Below the pieces are notes generated by a model, which saw only the letters and a program-made list of their open reading frames with translations, was not told the origin of the DNA and did not search any database. A stretch of 64,000 bases of DNA from Hirsutella rhossiliensis (taxonomy: Eukaryota; Ascomycota; Sordariomycetes; Hypocreales; Ophiocordycipitaceae). Numbering within the stretch: position 1 is the stretch's first letter; each line of letters begins with the position of its first letter. The DNA lies in NCBI RefSeq assembly GCF_020360975.1, contig NW_025408678.1, positions 1,488,001-1,552,000 on the forward strand. The letters run 5' to 3'. Position numbers and translations under genes: made by a program. Shown here piece by piece: positions 48,268 to 59,956 of this stretch.

Positions 48268-48419
48268 GTATAATCTACCTTTTATTTTACCTTCTTTATA
48301 TCCCTATATATAGAATAGCTATTTTTAGCTACCTTTAAAGCTAACGTTTAATTACTTAGTCTAGTTAAACTACCCGCGCCGGTATATATATACGCGAAAT
48401 ATCTATACTCCTATAGTTA

Positions 48420-49760
48420 TAAAATTAAAGCGAACGTAATACTTAGTTCGCCTAAGTAATTAAGAGCCTCTTATAATAGTAGGGCTCTATACGACTAAGA
48501 GTAGTACTACTATACCTTAGTAAGTTCGATAGCTCCTTTATAGAGCTTAAGCTATAGCTACTTTATATAAAAGCAAAGCTCTATACTAATAGCGCCGTAA
48601 TAAAGGATATCTACGCTTAATTCGACTATCTTTATATAAGCCTATCCTTATACCTATAAAGGTATCTCTTACCGTTTACGCGTATTAAGATAAATAGACT
48701 AGCCGACCTCCTCGCGAAGCTCTATATAAATTACAGCGAACCTAATATAGCTAAGTTAGTAGGCTAAGAGCGTATAACGCTCTATTAAAAGTAGAGTAAA
48801 GCTATTCCGGCCTACCTTATATAGTTCGAAGAAGTGCTTTATTAAGTAAACGTATATAGCTAGCCTAATATAGTAAAGTATAATTACCTTATTATAAGCT
48901 TAAATATAGATTAGTATACCTGTTTAAGTAAAAGGTCTATACTACTAGATATATATACCGATCTCGTCTACCTTCTTTACGAGCTTAGTAATAATAAGTC
49001 TCTTTTTTTATCTTCTTTTATAATATAAGAAGAGGATAACGCTAGTAATACTATAGATATCTCTATCTCTACCTCGAGGACTAAGGATAGAAAGAGGTAG
49101 CGATAGGAGGGTCGCTATATAGGCTACGGTAGTAAATCCTATTAGTTTTTTAAGTGCCCGCGCTAAGAAGCGTAGGTAAACGTACTCTAAGTAGTAGAGG
49201 AGCGTACGCGCTAGGACGGAAAGGAGGTTAGGTTCGACGATAGCGACTCTAGTAACGAGTAATCTTAGTAATACCTCTATATACTTTATTAGTATCCCCT
49301 TACGTATAGTAGTAGCTACTATATAAACGGGATATATACCTATAGCGACTAAAAGGGCGGCTAAGATATAAGAAGGCCGCTAATATAATATAACTATAGT
49401 AAAAGGGAGTGCCTATATAGCCCTATATAAGAAGGAGCGGAGCCTTATATATCGGAGTACTATCCCTTACGTTATAGTACTAGGAGCTACTACTATACGC
49501 CGATATAAAGGGGGGCGGGATATTATAAGCTTACTAAAGCTAGCTACGCGCCGTTCTATATACCTTTACTCCTTAGCTAGAAGTACTAAAGCCTAACTCC
49601 TAAGGCGCGGCCCCTATTAATAATATAGTCTATCTAAGAAGCTCGCTTAGAAGGGTATTATATATTATTTACTAACGTTTTTTTCGCGACTAGGCGTATA
49701 TAGTCCGCGCGAGGGTTCCGTCCCCTTAAGCGTAGTATTAGGTATTATTTAAAGGCGCGC
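48420..49760 (+). pseudogene. Element N gag
   Basis: One + strand frame is coherent over about 440 codons with RIP-type stops. It has a capsid-like helical region (VIKDIYA.FDYLYISL, INRLADLLAKLYINYSEPNIAKLV, IPAYLIQFEEVLY.VNVYS.PN, YKYTDLVYLL-like) and a Ser/Asp-rich linker. At about 49,110-49,165 a zinc knuckle reads Y-I-G-Y-G-S-K-S-Y-x4-C (CX2CX4HX4C with three ligands changed to Tyr). A long Tyr/Ser/Arg-rich C-terminal tail has repeated YYY-P..RGAGYY-like units. No pol motifs follow before the LTR. Confidence 0.75.
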
Positions 49761-49787
49761 CTCTTTAAAAGCTAGGTAGGGGTATAA

Positions 49788-49964
49788 TATAAGGGCTTTT
49801 GCCCTATATAGGCCTAGACTAGGGTCTAGGCTAAGTCTATATATAAGCGGCCTCCGCGCTTATATAGGCTAGGCCTATACTTTTCTTCCTTTTCCCCTTT
49901 ATAGATTATTAACCTTCTTTTAATAGACCGTACCTAAGCTTATGCCTTTACTTACTTTATAATA
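49788..49964 (+). repeat. 3' LTR of element N
   Basis: 177 bp, followed by GAAGG. Confidence 0.9.
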
Positions 49965-49969
49965 GAAGG

Positions 49970-51700
49970 TAGCCCTTTAAGAGTAGCTAGGGTCCTAGCC
50001 CCTCTTATAGGTACGCTTAATATCCCTTAGTATATCTTTTAAGATATAAAGCTCTAACGCTTATAAAGCTAGCTAGTAATATAAGATAGTATATATATAA
50101 GTATATACTATACTATAAAGGTAAGGGCGCGCTCTTTTAACTATAGCCTTAGGTTAAAGGTCTAAGTAAGTAACTACTATATTAACCCTTATAGCTACCT
50201 TTACTATAAAAGTAAGCTATAGGTCTTAGGCGCGCTAGTAATAATAAAGGCTATAGCTAGGGCGGCCCCTTTAAAAGTTAAAGAGTAAGATAGGTTAAGA
50301 GGGTAGATTATATAAATAATTTATAACTTAAGAATAATTAGCTACCTTAGCTATAAGGGTATATTAATAGCGATTAGCTAGGACTTTTACTAGCCGCTTA
50401 TAATACTATATATTTACTTTTTCTTTTATAACTATAATACTTATAGCTGCTTAAAGATTTAATAAGCGCTAAAAAAAGGGCTATTAAAGTTACTACTAGT
50501 CCCTAACTAGTTTTATATATATCTATATAGATAGACTTTATTATAGGCCTCCCTTTTATAGTAAGTAGTAATTATAACTTTAAAGTTATTAAAGACTATT
50601 TAAGTAAAAAGGTAGTATTAAAGCTAATACTATTTATAAATATAAAAGCTTATACTAAGCGCTTCTTTTAATACTATACTTACTTTTATTAATAGCTAGC
50701 TTTAATTACTAATAATAAAGATATTAATTAAACTAGCCGCTTTTAATAGTACCTTTATAAGCTACTTTAAGTTACTTAGTTACTAAGTATAGCTTATTAC
50801 TTATAAACTAATAAAGAGCTAAAACGCTTTAACTAAGAAGTATAAGCTTACCTTTAAAGGGTAATAGCCTATAACTAAGTAAACTAAGATAAGTAGCTTC
50901 TTATAGCTTAGATAGCGCTTAATAGTAAGTTAAACTTCTTTATTAATATATCCCTTTTCCTTATACTATATAAGTTTAAACTACTATTAGTATAGCCTAT
51001 TACTATAAATATAAGTATAAAGCGCTACTTAGCTAGCGCTTTAAAAGGTAGGGCCTCTATCTTTATATAAAAGCTATAATAAGTTATAGAGTTTTATTAA
51101 GCCTTAATAGTATCTACTACTTAAAACTAAAAGCGGTAGGCTAATAAGTTATAGGATCTTATAAATAAGTTCGCGGTAAGAGATAAAGTCTAGCTAAACC
51201 TTTATAAATAATAGTTAATAAAGCTAAAGAAAAAGCTTAACTAGCTATATACTAAGTATATAGTAAAGAGGGTACTAAGTTTATAAACTATAGAGCTAAA
51301 GAGGCTACCCTTTAATATCTATAATATAATTAATATTAACCTTTTTTATTATATTACTATAAACCCTTTATTAAGCTAAGAAATAATAGATCCCTAACTA
51401 GCTACTATCTTTAGTAAAGGGAAGGAGGAGTTCTTAGTAAAAGAAGTATAAGTAGCCTATTAAAAGAATATAGGCTATAATAAAAAGTATAAAGTCCTTA
51501 TTAAGTACCGCGGCTACTAAGACTTAATATAAGAGCTAGCTTTTAAGTTTAAAGGTATAGTAGCTTTAGATAAGGTTAAGGCCTTTTATAAGCTAGTAAA
51601 GGAAAGTAATAGCTTAGTAAAAGAAGCTACCCCCTTAGCGGTAAAGTAGCTAGTACCTTTAAGCGTAAAAAAAACTATACCCTACCTTTAAGTAAGTAGT
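49970..51700 (+). pseudogene. Element C integrase and chromodomain
   Basis: Aligns with B 43,620-45,250. Integrase zinc finger near 50,320-50,470, core at 50,500-50,860, and a chromodomain at about 51,430-51,560 (EEFLVKEV, KYKVLIKYRGY, EL). RIP stops throughout. Confidence 0.8.
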
Positions 51701-51889
51701 AAGGTACTAAGCTTATAGTAGTCGCTATATTAATATAAGCTATAAGTATATATTATAAATCCTATAACTATAAATAGTAAGTAAGGTATACTTTAGTTAG
51801 CGGTAATATAAATAAATTATATTAGCCCTTCTCTATAATATAAAGCGCGGCTTTAGCCTTAAAGGCATAGATCTAGCCCTTTAAGCTAC

Positions 51890-52560
51890 CTAGCTAAGCG
51901 GCGATAGCGGCGGCGTTAAGGATAGTAGCGGCGGCGGCGACGGCGGTACTAATAGTAGTAAAGGCGGCGGTAGTAGAGGTAGTAGGGGCGGCTATAGCGG
52001 CGGTAACGGTGCCCTTAAAAGAGAAAGAGAGTTAGCGCTATAAATAGTATAAGAAAGGGAGCTTATATACTTAGGTATAAGGGCGGCGCGCTTAAGGAAC
52101 TATAAGTTATAGTAAGCGGTAGCGGTAGTAGTAGCGGTTAAAGCGCGCTTAGCCTTATTTTAGTCCTTACTTAGCTCTATAGCGCTTTAAACTATAATAG
52201 TATAAGTAAGAATAAGTAGTATAACCTTATAAGTATAGCTAGCCTAGGTATAGAAAAAGTAGCTACCTTAAAGGTAGCTAGCTTAGTTAGTATAAAGGAG
52301 GGACTATAAGGTATACTATATATAAAGGGAATTATAAGTAGCGCCCTAAGCTATAGTATACTTATATTAATATAAGGAGTTAGTAATACTTATAAGAATA
52401 AAGGTAAAGAGGCTTATAAAAGAAGGCGGTAAGAACCCGCGCTTATTATTATTATCGTTATTATTATTATTATAGTAGCTAGTAGCGGAGAATATAGTAA
52501 GAGTAGTAGCGGCGTAGGTAATAGGGTTAACGGCTAAGACGCTAGGTAGTAGGTAGCGTA
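51890..52560 (-). pseudogene. Opposite-strand accessory ORF of element C, diverged
   Basis: Same position and strand relation as the ORFs of A and B. Shared features on the - strand are a PSFI.TKLA segment (about 52,290) and an LPLPLTI..SLSA stretch followed by a Ser/Leu/Phe-rich part (about 52,050-52,130), with Ala/Ala-Ala-rich ends. More stops and indels than in A and B. Function unknown. Confidence 0.35.
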
Positions 52561-52948
52561 AAGCAGTAGCTATCGCGACTAAGGTAGCGGGGGTAGTAGG
52601 TAAGGTAGTAGGTAAAGTAAGGGTATAATTAATAAAGTTATTAATCTTAGTAAAAAGGTAAGATAAGGTAAGGGAGGATATATTAAATTATTTAACTAGT
52701 AAGGGTATAAATTAGCTTATATATAAGTAGTAGCGTATAACTAAGCGCTAAGAGACTTATAGGTATAGTTATAGCTACTATTATTAATATTAATAATAAT
52801 AATATAGTTAAAAGGAAAGAATAATAAAAGTATACTAGTAAGTTATTTTCCTCTTAGCTACGCGCTAAGGTATAAGATTAACGTTTTAAGGGACCGCTTA
52901 TAAAGAGAGGGGTAGGGACCGCTTATAAAGGTATTTACCCTTAGTATA
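52561..52948. other. 3' untranslated region of element C
   Basis: Includes a tandem ACCGCTTATAAAG unit near 52,890-52,930. Runs up to the C LTR, where H2 sits exactly at the LTR edge. Confidence 0.5.
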
Positions 52949-53082
52949 TTTTAAGGTATATAAGTAAATAGTAGAATTTTAAGAAATTAAGAAATTATAT
53001 AAGGCTATATAATAAAAGGGAAGAAGAAGTATAAGGTAGGATTCTTAATAGGATTTATTAGTAGTATACTAATATATAAAAG

Positions 53083-53541
53083 TCTCGAGAAGAGAGATAT
53101 AAGAAGTATATATAAAATACACGAAGGTGAAATTAGAAGTAAGGGGTCGGATAGGTAGGGCAGAGAGATTTAATTCTTATAGGAGTAGTAATAAAGGTAG
53201 GGGAGTAATTGTTTTTATTACCTTAATTATCCTTCTTTCCTTTATCTAACGCCCCTATTTATACCCGTCTAGTATCTTAATTAATAAAGAAGATCCTACT
53301 TAAAGAAGCTACTAATATCCTTTTAACTACTAAGCTTTTTACTAGTTATTTCCTTCCTTTATAGCCGTTTCCGGTATATCCGTCTTATCTCTCGCTACTT
53401 ATGCTTCCCCTTATGCCCCTACTCTCCTTTCTATACCTTCTTTTTAGCTCCTTCTTCTATACCGGGTGTTTTTAGCTTCCTTAGTCCCTCTTACTAAGGG
53501 ATATCTTCGAGAACTACGAAATTAGGCCACGCTTCGCGATA
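53083..53541 (-). repeat. Left (3') LTR of element F
   Basis: 459 bp, TCTCGAGAAG...CTTCGCGATA on the + strand. Confidence 0.93.
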
Positions 53542-56500
53542 TACCCCCTTAGCTATAGCCTGCCCTTATAGTAAGGGCATAGCTAATACGGCTTCGGGCT
53601 AGTAAGCGTATAGAGGAGGTTCTTAGCTCTGCACTTCTCCCTTTACTCGAGGAAAGCAGGGGCCCTTTTAGGTCCCTAGGCTCTTTTAGACCTACTTAAG
53701 GAAAAGGGGCCTAAAGAGGGGAAAGTCCTATAAGAAAGGGGGAAAAACCTAATTAAAATAAGGGGCCCTCTAAAGGGAAAAGCCTCTTCCTTTTCTTCGG
53801 CTATAGACGTTACCTTCTCGTACGGGCTATTAGCTCCTCTCGTAGACTCTTAAGGCGGGCCTCTAAGGATAGCTTCTCTTAAACGTCTTCTAGCCTAATT
53901 TACTATAAGAAGATAGCTAGCTTCTACTTTAGTAGGGGCTTCGTAAGACCGTCGGCTTTTATTAATGCCGTTAGAACCTAACGGACGGAAATAAGTCCCC
54001 TTTAGACCTCTTAGCGTAACTAATACTAGTAGATATCGATATGCCGTAGCCGGGTCGATAGCTTACTATTTTCCTCCGTAAGAATTTATATAGTCTATAT
54101 ATTATCGCATTCTATAGCTAACGGGGACGGAATTTATAGTCGTAACGATATTAGTAGCCGGCTAAGGAAAATCGCTTCTTTTAACGCTTCTAAAAGAGCT
54201 AGTAGCTCTGCCTCTATACTCGAAGTTATAACGGTAGCTTATTTCGAAGCTCTCTAAGCAATAGTTCCTCTAAAAAGGGATATAATATACCCTTATAAGC
54301 TCTTTCTATCTAAGGAATTATCTATAAAAGACGAATCGCTCGAATAAAGGAAGATTTCGGTAGCTTATTTCCTTCCCTGCCCTCCTAGGCGTAGACTATA
54401 TAATCTCGTTAAATAGAGATAAAGGATAGCTCTATCTACTACTTCTTAATACCTAGGGCTAGGATTCTAGTTATGCCTAGCTAGCTAGGAGACCGTAAAA
54501 GAGATATCCGGTCTAGTAGAAATAGCTAAAAAAAGTAGGGAGCCTACCTTCTATTAATATTAGTGTTTCTCTTGCTCCCTAGCTTAAAAGGACGGATTAG
54601 GTAAAAGCTCTTCGTCTAATATAGGCGTAGAGGGAAGCTTCTTATCGAGGGAATTAGGGAGGAATTTATTAGCGACCTTATCGATATATGCGTCCTAGGT
54701 AAGCTAGATAGTCTATTAGGACCTATTCCGAAGGATTCGTATCCCTAGGAATTACTTTAGCTCCCCTAGCCTAGTTATCTTATACCTTTATTATAGGCCT
54801 CGTATAGCCTCCCTAGTAGTAACTTCTTCCTCTTTTAGGTACGCCTAGATAATATCGTCGACGTAAAAGAAGACCGTGATTTTACCCTTCTATATTATAT
54901 ACGGTTCCTAAGGGACTTTCTTAAAGCCTAAGGCTTTAAGGGAACCTATTAAATGCTATTGCTAAAGAAGGGGTAATCTTCGTAATCTATATAGAGCTTT
55001 CCTAAGCCGTAGAACCTTTCCTAGCTATTAGAAGCCTAGTAGAAGACGTATATAGATAACTTCTTTTTCCTTAAGTAGGTAGTTAATAAAGGCGTTAACT
55101 ATATCTATTTAATTAAGTTTAAGGTCGAATTCTACTACTATAGCTATAAGGGTCCGAAAAGACATCCCTACTAAGGTAGTTGCCCTAGTAGGAAGATCCC
55201 CTTTTTCTTACTAGTTCCCGTAGATAACTAGCCGGGCTTTATACTTTTAAAGGAAGCCGCGTTTATTAGTTTTATAGATAAAGACCTACTTATAGCTAAG
55301 GACCTGTTTTCCTCTTGCCTTTTCCTTAAGGACTTCTTCGAAAGACCCTATCTCTTCGTATAAGGCTAGGTAGTCTTTCTAGGCCTAGAAAAACTAGTCT
55401 CTAAAGGGGTATCTTTCTAGCTGCTTCTAGTTTACTAGTAGGTCCGGGAGGTCTCTTTTATATACCTTCCTTGCTAATATTAGCTTAAATAGCCGGCCTG
55501 CTATAAACGCTCCGTAGGAACCGTCTTCTATTAGCGCTAGGTAGAAGTCGGAAAATCGGTCGAAATAGTAGAGAAACTAGTCTTCTTTTATATCGGGCCC
55601 TATACCTTCCTTTGCTTCTTAAAGCAGGGACAAAAAGGCAGCCGGGTAATCCTTCGAGAGAGGTGCCTTTCCTACCCCCTTAGGGGTTAAGACGGGAAGA
55701 CTAACTAAAAAAGCTGCTTCTAGATCTTCTTCTTATTCCGTAAGAGGAGGCGTAGGGAGGTAGGCGTATTCTAGCTCTACTACTTTCCTATAGTCTCCTT
55801 CTTCGTCTAGATTATCTAATCTAGTAGCTTCCTTTTCTTCGAAGTCGGCGTTATCCTCGACTACTTCGACGTCGGTTTCTTCTTCCGTTTCCTTATCTAG
55901 GACCTCTTCTTAAGACTATTAGGAAGGGGGGATTTAGATCTTTTAAATTAGCTAACGTTATATAAGTAAGAGGGGCTATTAATCCTTCTTTCTATCGAAG
56001 AAGCTAGATTCGTCGAAAATTATATCCCTAGTTAAAATAACCTTCTATAAAAGAGGAATCTAGATCTAAAAGATATTTATAGAATTATACCTAATAAGGT
56101 AACTAATAAAGGCTCTAGGATTAAGCTTTCTTTTCTTCTTCCTTTTTAGCTATATATTAGTAGTTATCGCGTATGCCTTATAGCTATAGGCACGAAGGTA
56201 GGCTAGCGAGGCCCTCTTCTTTATAAAGAGCTTAAGGGGGGATTTCTAGTCTATTCCTTAGGTCTTAAAAAGGGTCTCTAGGTCCCTATAGTCCCTTAGT
56301 CCCCTAAGGTCCCTTAGGGTCCGGTTCCGAAGGTAATAGGCGGTCTTAACGACTTCCCTTTAAAGGTCGTATAGAAGCCTTATAGTAAGTCTTATTATAC
56401 GGGCCCTTTCTATTATAGCACCCCTTAATCTTTCTGCCCCTCCGTTCTAGGCCTAGGTATTCGGTGCTAACGGGAGGGGTAAAATGCCCTTTTTTCGAAG

Positions 56501-57650
56501 CTAATTTAAGATATCCTTCGTAAATAGCTCTCCGTTAGACTATATCTTTTTTACCTTATAGCTAAAGTAGGATTTTATCTAGTTAACGAAGTCTTAAAGG
56601 GTAGACTAGTTATACTTACTTAGGTAGGTCCGTAAGAAATAGGGGAAAACTATCCCTAAAAAAGCGTCTATAAAAAACATTACCCTAACGAAGCTTTCCT
56701 AATCCCTAGAGACGTCGGTCTAGTCGATCTAAATTTCCTTACATGGCTGGTCCGGCCGTAAAGGCGTTCGTCTAGAAATTCGTCTCTTAGTCTTTCCTTA
56801 GCCGTAGTATTCGCATTCGACGGTCTTTAGGCCCCTTATTCGTACGCCCTATTATTAGCCTAGCTTATGCAAAGCTAGGGGGCCCGGGTAACTAAGTCGT
56901 GCGTGCTAAAGAATGCCGTCTCCTTAGGCTGCCGGAAGAGGGTCCTTTATAGTAGACCAATTCCTCCTAGCAGGGAAAGCTAACTTCTCGAGAGATTCCT
57001 TCCTAAGGATAGGTCGGAATTCGAGAATAAATTAACCGAATTTCTCCTCGATAAGCCTAATAGTCTGATTCTTTTAGACTAGCCTCGTAGGCTTAGACGT
57101 CGTATCCTAGAAGATTCCTTCCTCTCGAAGAAGGCGGAAGGAAATTAGGCTCGTTAAAAATCGAGGGCAAAAAGCTACCCTTTTTCGTCGAAGAATTCGT
57201 AAAGACCCGTTAGGTAATTTCATTATAAAATTCACCCTTCTATATCCCTCTATTTATACGGTTAATTCCCCGGCAATAAGGTATTCCCTCTATGCCTTCT
57301 TAAAGGACCGGAATCGTAAGAGTATATTATAGATATCGAGGGAAGCACTAGAGTTAAGGATAGCTGATTTTCGTAGGGGATAATTAAAGGGCTCTAACGG
57401 TTGGTTTTACTAATCCGTGGGGAAGACGAATGCCGGATTTACTATACTAACGATTTTTCCTCGAATTTACGGCTCGAATAAGGGCATCGGCGTTAGTTAC
57501 TATTTTTTAGCAACCTAAATCTCGTCTATCTTCTTCTATAACGAGGGGTCCTCCTTAAGAGACTATTATACTGTTTCTCGTAGCCTCTTTAAAGGGTTAA
57601 CTCCTTTAGGTCGGTTTTCCTCGAAGACCTACTAGTAGTCTTCTAGCCGA
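53542..57650 (-). pseudogene. Element F pol (integrase, RT, RNase H)
   Basis: - strand. Integrase zinc-finger end at about 56,800-56,830 (VECEYYG, last Cys changed). Core at about 56,340-56,760 with QID.TDVSRD.ESFVRVMFFIDAF, then the D of the middle motif lost (RSNGELF), then APNT.A.NGGAER. RT has VLSYK.VFIYKTNK and VEFDLKLN.IDIVNAF at about 55,090-55,320, and an intact Y-V-D-D box at about 54,856-54,867. RNase H carries IEAELLALLEALKEAIFLSRLL and IECDN at about 54,090-54,240. Stops are mostly TAG at Gln/Trp. 53,542-53,900 is the 3' end. Confidence 0.88.
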
Positions 57651-58640
57651 TAGGGCTTTTTATATACTTAGTAGGTAGGTCGATTCCTTCTCGTTCGTTT
57701 CTTCGAGGAATCCTCGTCCCGGTCCGGAAGGTCTGCTTAAAAACCCCCCCTTTTTACCCCTTATTGCTAATTTTAACGAAGAGGTTCGATTTCGACTAGT
57801 TCCCTGATTTTTCGACTAACGGACTAAAAGGTCTATTAGGGGACTAGTCGGGCCGGTCTAACTAACGGGACCGGACCCGGAGCAAAAGGCGGAGCCGGGG
57901 CCGGGACTAGGGTAGCCGTTAAAGACTAGGTTGAGGCTCTCGAGGGAGGAGGAGCCAAAGGAGCAACAGCCGCAATAGCAGCAGCGGGGGCCGCAGCAGC
58001 TATAGGTCGAGCCGTCTAGGTCGAGTGCTGGCTACGAAGGAATAAGACTACTTGCTATTATACTCTAGCAGCCTCTTCGTCTAGTTCCTAGCTAGCCTCT
58101 CGAAAGCTAGTCGAGTAACTATTATTAATAGGCTTTATTAATAGAGATATATCCCGTAGCTACTAGCCGGAAAGAGCTTCTATAAGGAAGTATTAGTTAG
58201 CTTCCTCGAGGATTTCTTCTTACTTAGCTAGCCACGAAGAAGCTAGTAGGTTCCTAGTAGAAAAGGCTCCTAGGTAGGCGGTATAGGTCTTCCTAATACG
58301 GTTAGTTATATAACCTCTCGAGGGAGCTATCGAGGTCTCGAGCTTTAAAAGCCACTGCCTAGGAGTCTCTTCCTCTCGAAGAGAGATTAGCTTTACGGTA
58401 CTAACGGATTCCGTTATTACCGTATAAGCAGCCGTTAATAGCTTCGTTTTATAGAGGTATTCCTTTCGGTGACTCTCGTAGTCGCCTAAGGCAGCAGAAA
58501 AAGCTCTTTATTATGCAGAGGTTAGCTTAGAGAAGAGGGTAGCTCCCTCTATAAAGTCCGTTGCCCTAGGACGAAGAGGGGGCTCGAGAGGGTCCTACTT
58601 ATTAGAGAAGACCAAATTATAGATAGTTCTATCTATACGA
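57651..58640 (-). pseudogene. Element F gag
   Basis: The - strand region upstream of pol, also found in fragment G. It is Leu/Glu/Ala-rich and helical in its first half. Pro/Ala-rich runs occur at about 57,930-58,010, where GCAGCAG-type codons are preserved. No zinc knuckle is visible. The start codon is not fixed. Confidence 0.6.
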
Positions 58641-58865
58641 GCCTATAGCTCCTTTACCTACTTATCTTAATCTTATAGCTCTATAAGAATCGTCCTACGG
58701 ACTATAGGGACGGTAGAGGAGTCGATTTTCGTTATCGTTACGGGGAAAGGTAGAAAAGTCGGTTAAAAATCGGCTTTTCTAGTAAGAGGGGTAAAAGGAA
58801 GCTACGAGGGATATAAGAAAGGTGCCTTTTATAGCAGCCGGAAGGTATAGGAATACTATTCCTCC
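58641..58865 (-). other. Element F leader
   Basis: Contains the inverted repeat AAAAGTCGG..AAAAATCGGCTTTT at about 58,754-58,783, conserved in G', possibly a packaging or dimerisation hairpin (inference). Confidence 0.5.
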
Positions 58866-58877
58866 CGGGCTTATAAC
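58866..58877 (-). promoter_or_regulatory. Primer binding site of element F (initiator tRNA-Met half)
   Basis: The + strand reads CCGGGCTTATAAC next to the 5' LTR. It equals the tRNA-iMet anticodon arm seen in M with CAT changed to TAT by RIP. Confidence 0.6.
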
Positions 58878-59336
58878 TCTCGCGAAGAGAGATACGAGAA
58901 GTATATATAAAATACACGAAGGTAAAATTAGAAGTAAGGGGTCGGATAGGTAGGGCAGAGAGATTTAATTCTTATAGGAGTAGTAATAAAGGTAGGGGAG
59001 TGATTGTTTTTATTGCCTTAATTATCCTTCTTTCCTCTATCTAACGCCCTTATTTATACCCGTCTAGTATCTTAATTAATAAAGAAGATCCTACTTAAAG
59101 AAGCTACTAATATCCTTTTAACTACCGAGCTTTTTACCGGTTTTTTCCTTCCTTTACAGCCGTTTCCGGCATATCTATCTTATCTCTCGCTACTTATGCT
59201 TCCCTTTATGCCCCTACTCTCCTTTCTATACCTTCTTTTTAGCTCCTTCTTCTATACCGGGTGTTTTTAGCTTCCTTAGTCCCTCTTACTAAGGGATATC
59301 TTCGAGAACTACGAAATCAGGCTACGCTTCGCGATA
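58878..59336 (-). repeat. Right (5') LTR of element F
   Basis: 459 bp, same length and ends as the left LTR. Confidence 0.93.
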
Positions 59337-59774
59337 AAAAGAAGTATTAAAGTTAATAATTCTATCTTTATCTATTAGTAAATATACTACTTTATATAAA
59401 TAATTATAGCTAAATAAAAGAACCTTTTAAGACTAGATTTAAGCTATTATATAGCCCTAAGACTAAGGAATTTAGTAATACCTTACGTATAGCTAGAAGT
59501 ATCTTAGTTCTACTAATATTTATATTTAAAAGAGGTTAGTCGTATTAGTATCTTTTAGAGGTCTTAGCTAGTATTTTAAGCTAGCTCTATTCCTTTAATT
59601 CCTAATTATATAATAACTAGCAACCTATTTAATAAGTAATAATATATAGAATAATAAGCGATTCTTACTTTATATAATAGGATTTTATCTATAATTAATA
59701 TACTACTTATTAGCTTATATAATCGGGGGGTTATAGCTACTTTATTTATAGTAGGAAAACACTATTCCTTATAG

Positions 59775-59951
59775 TATAGGTCTAAGTATTAGCTTAAACC
59801 TTAGCTAATAGCGTTATAAGGTAAGGTAGGCTATATATATAAATATATATTTAGTAGTAATAAGCGCGGCGTATAGCTAGATCTTATATAGCTTATTATT
59901 ATAATATAATAAAAGGCACTTATAGTATAACCCTTTACTTACTTTATAATA
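59775..59951 (+). repeat. 3' LTR of element C
   Basis: 177 bp, from TATAGGTCTAAG to CTTACTTTATAATA. The last third resembles the B LTR (ATATAGCTTATTA, CCTTTACTTACTTTATAATA). The following CTAAT may be one target copy; the other is not found. Confidence 0.7.
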
Positions 59952-59956
59952 CTAAT

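Larger units (their letters stand above)
48091..49964 (+). mobile_element. N, gag-only mini LTR retrotransposon (1,874 bp)
   Basis: Two 177-bp LTRs (48,091-48,267 and 49,788-49,964) beginning TATAAGGGCTTTTGCCC and ending CTTACTTTATAATA, bounded by TSD GAAGG (48,086-48,090 and 49,965-49,969). The interior encodes a single Gag-like protein and no protease, RT or integrase. The LTR 3' end matches the LTR ends of B and C over about 18 bp. Probably a non-autonomous element moved by a gypsy relative. Confidence 0.88.
53083..59336 (-). mobile_element. Ty1/copia element F (complete, 6,254 bp)
   Basis: Two 459-bp LTRs, TSD AAAAG (53,078-53,082 and 59,337-59,341), gag-pol on the - strand in copia order. 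RIP damage is moderate: CpG- and some CA/TG-containing codons survive, and the RT box is intact. Copies of its family are G and G'. Confidence 0.94.
52949..59773 (+). repeat. H2, H repeat split by copia element F
   Basis: 52,949-53,082 and 59,342-59,773 are the two parts of a third-family H copy, same ends as H1, flanked by GTATA at 52,944-52,948 and 59,774-59,778. It is inserted at the start of the C 3' LTR. Confidence 0.8.
36932..59951 (+). mobile_element. Ty3/gypsy chromovirus, element C (shattered by insertions)
   Basis: Segments 36,932-38,735, 39,510-40,061, 47,015-47,506, 49,970-52,948 and 59,775-59,951 follow each other in the order of element B: gag, protease, RT, RNase H, integrase, chromodomain, 3' region, LTR. 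It is related to A and B but clearly diverged. Inserted into it are K2, B, H3 with N, and H2 with F. The 5' LTR and start of gag are missing at 36,932. As the substrate of the right-hand nest it is the oldest element there. Confidence 0.85.
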
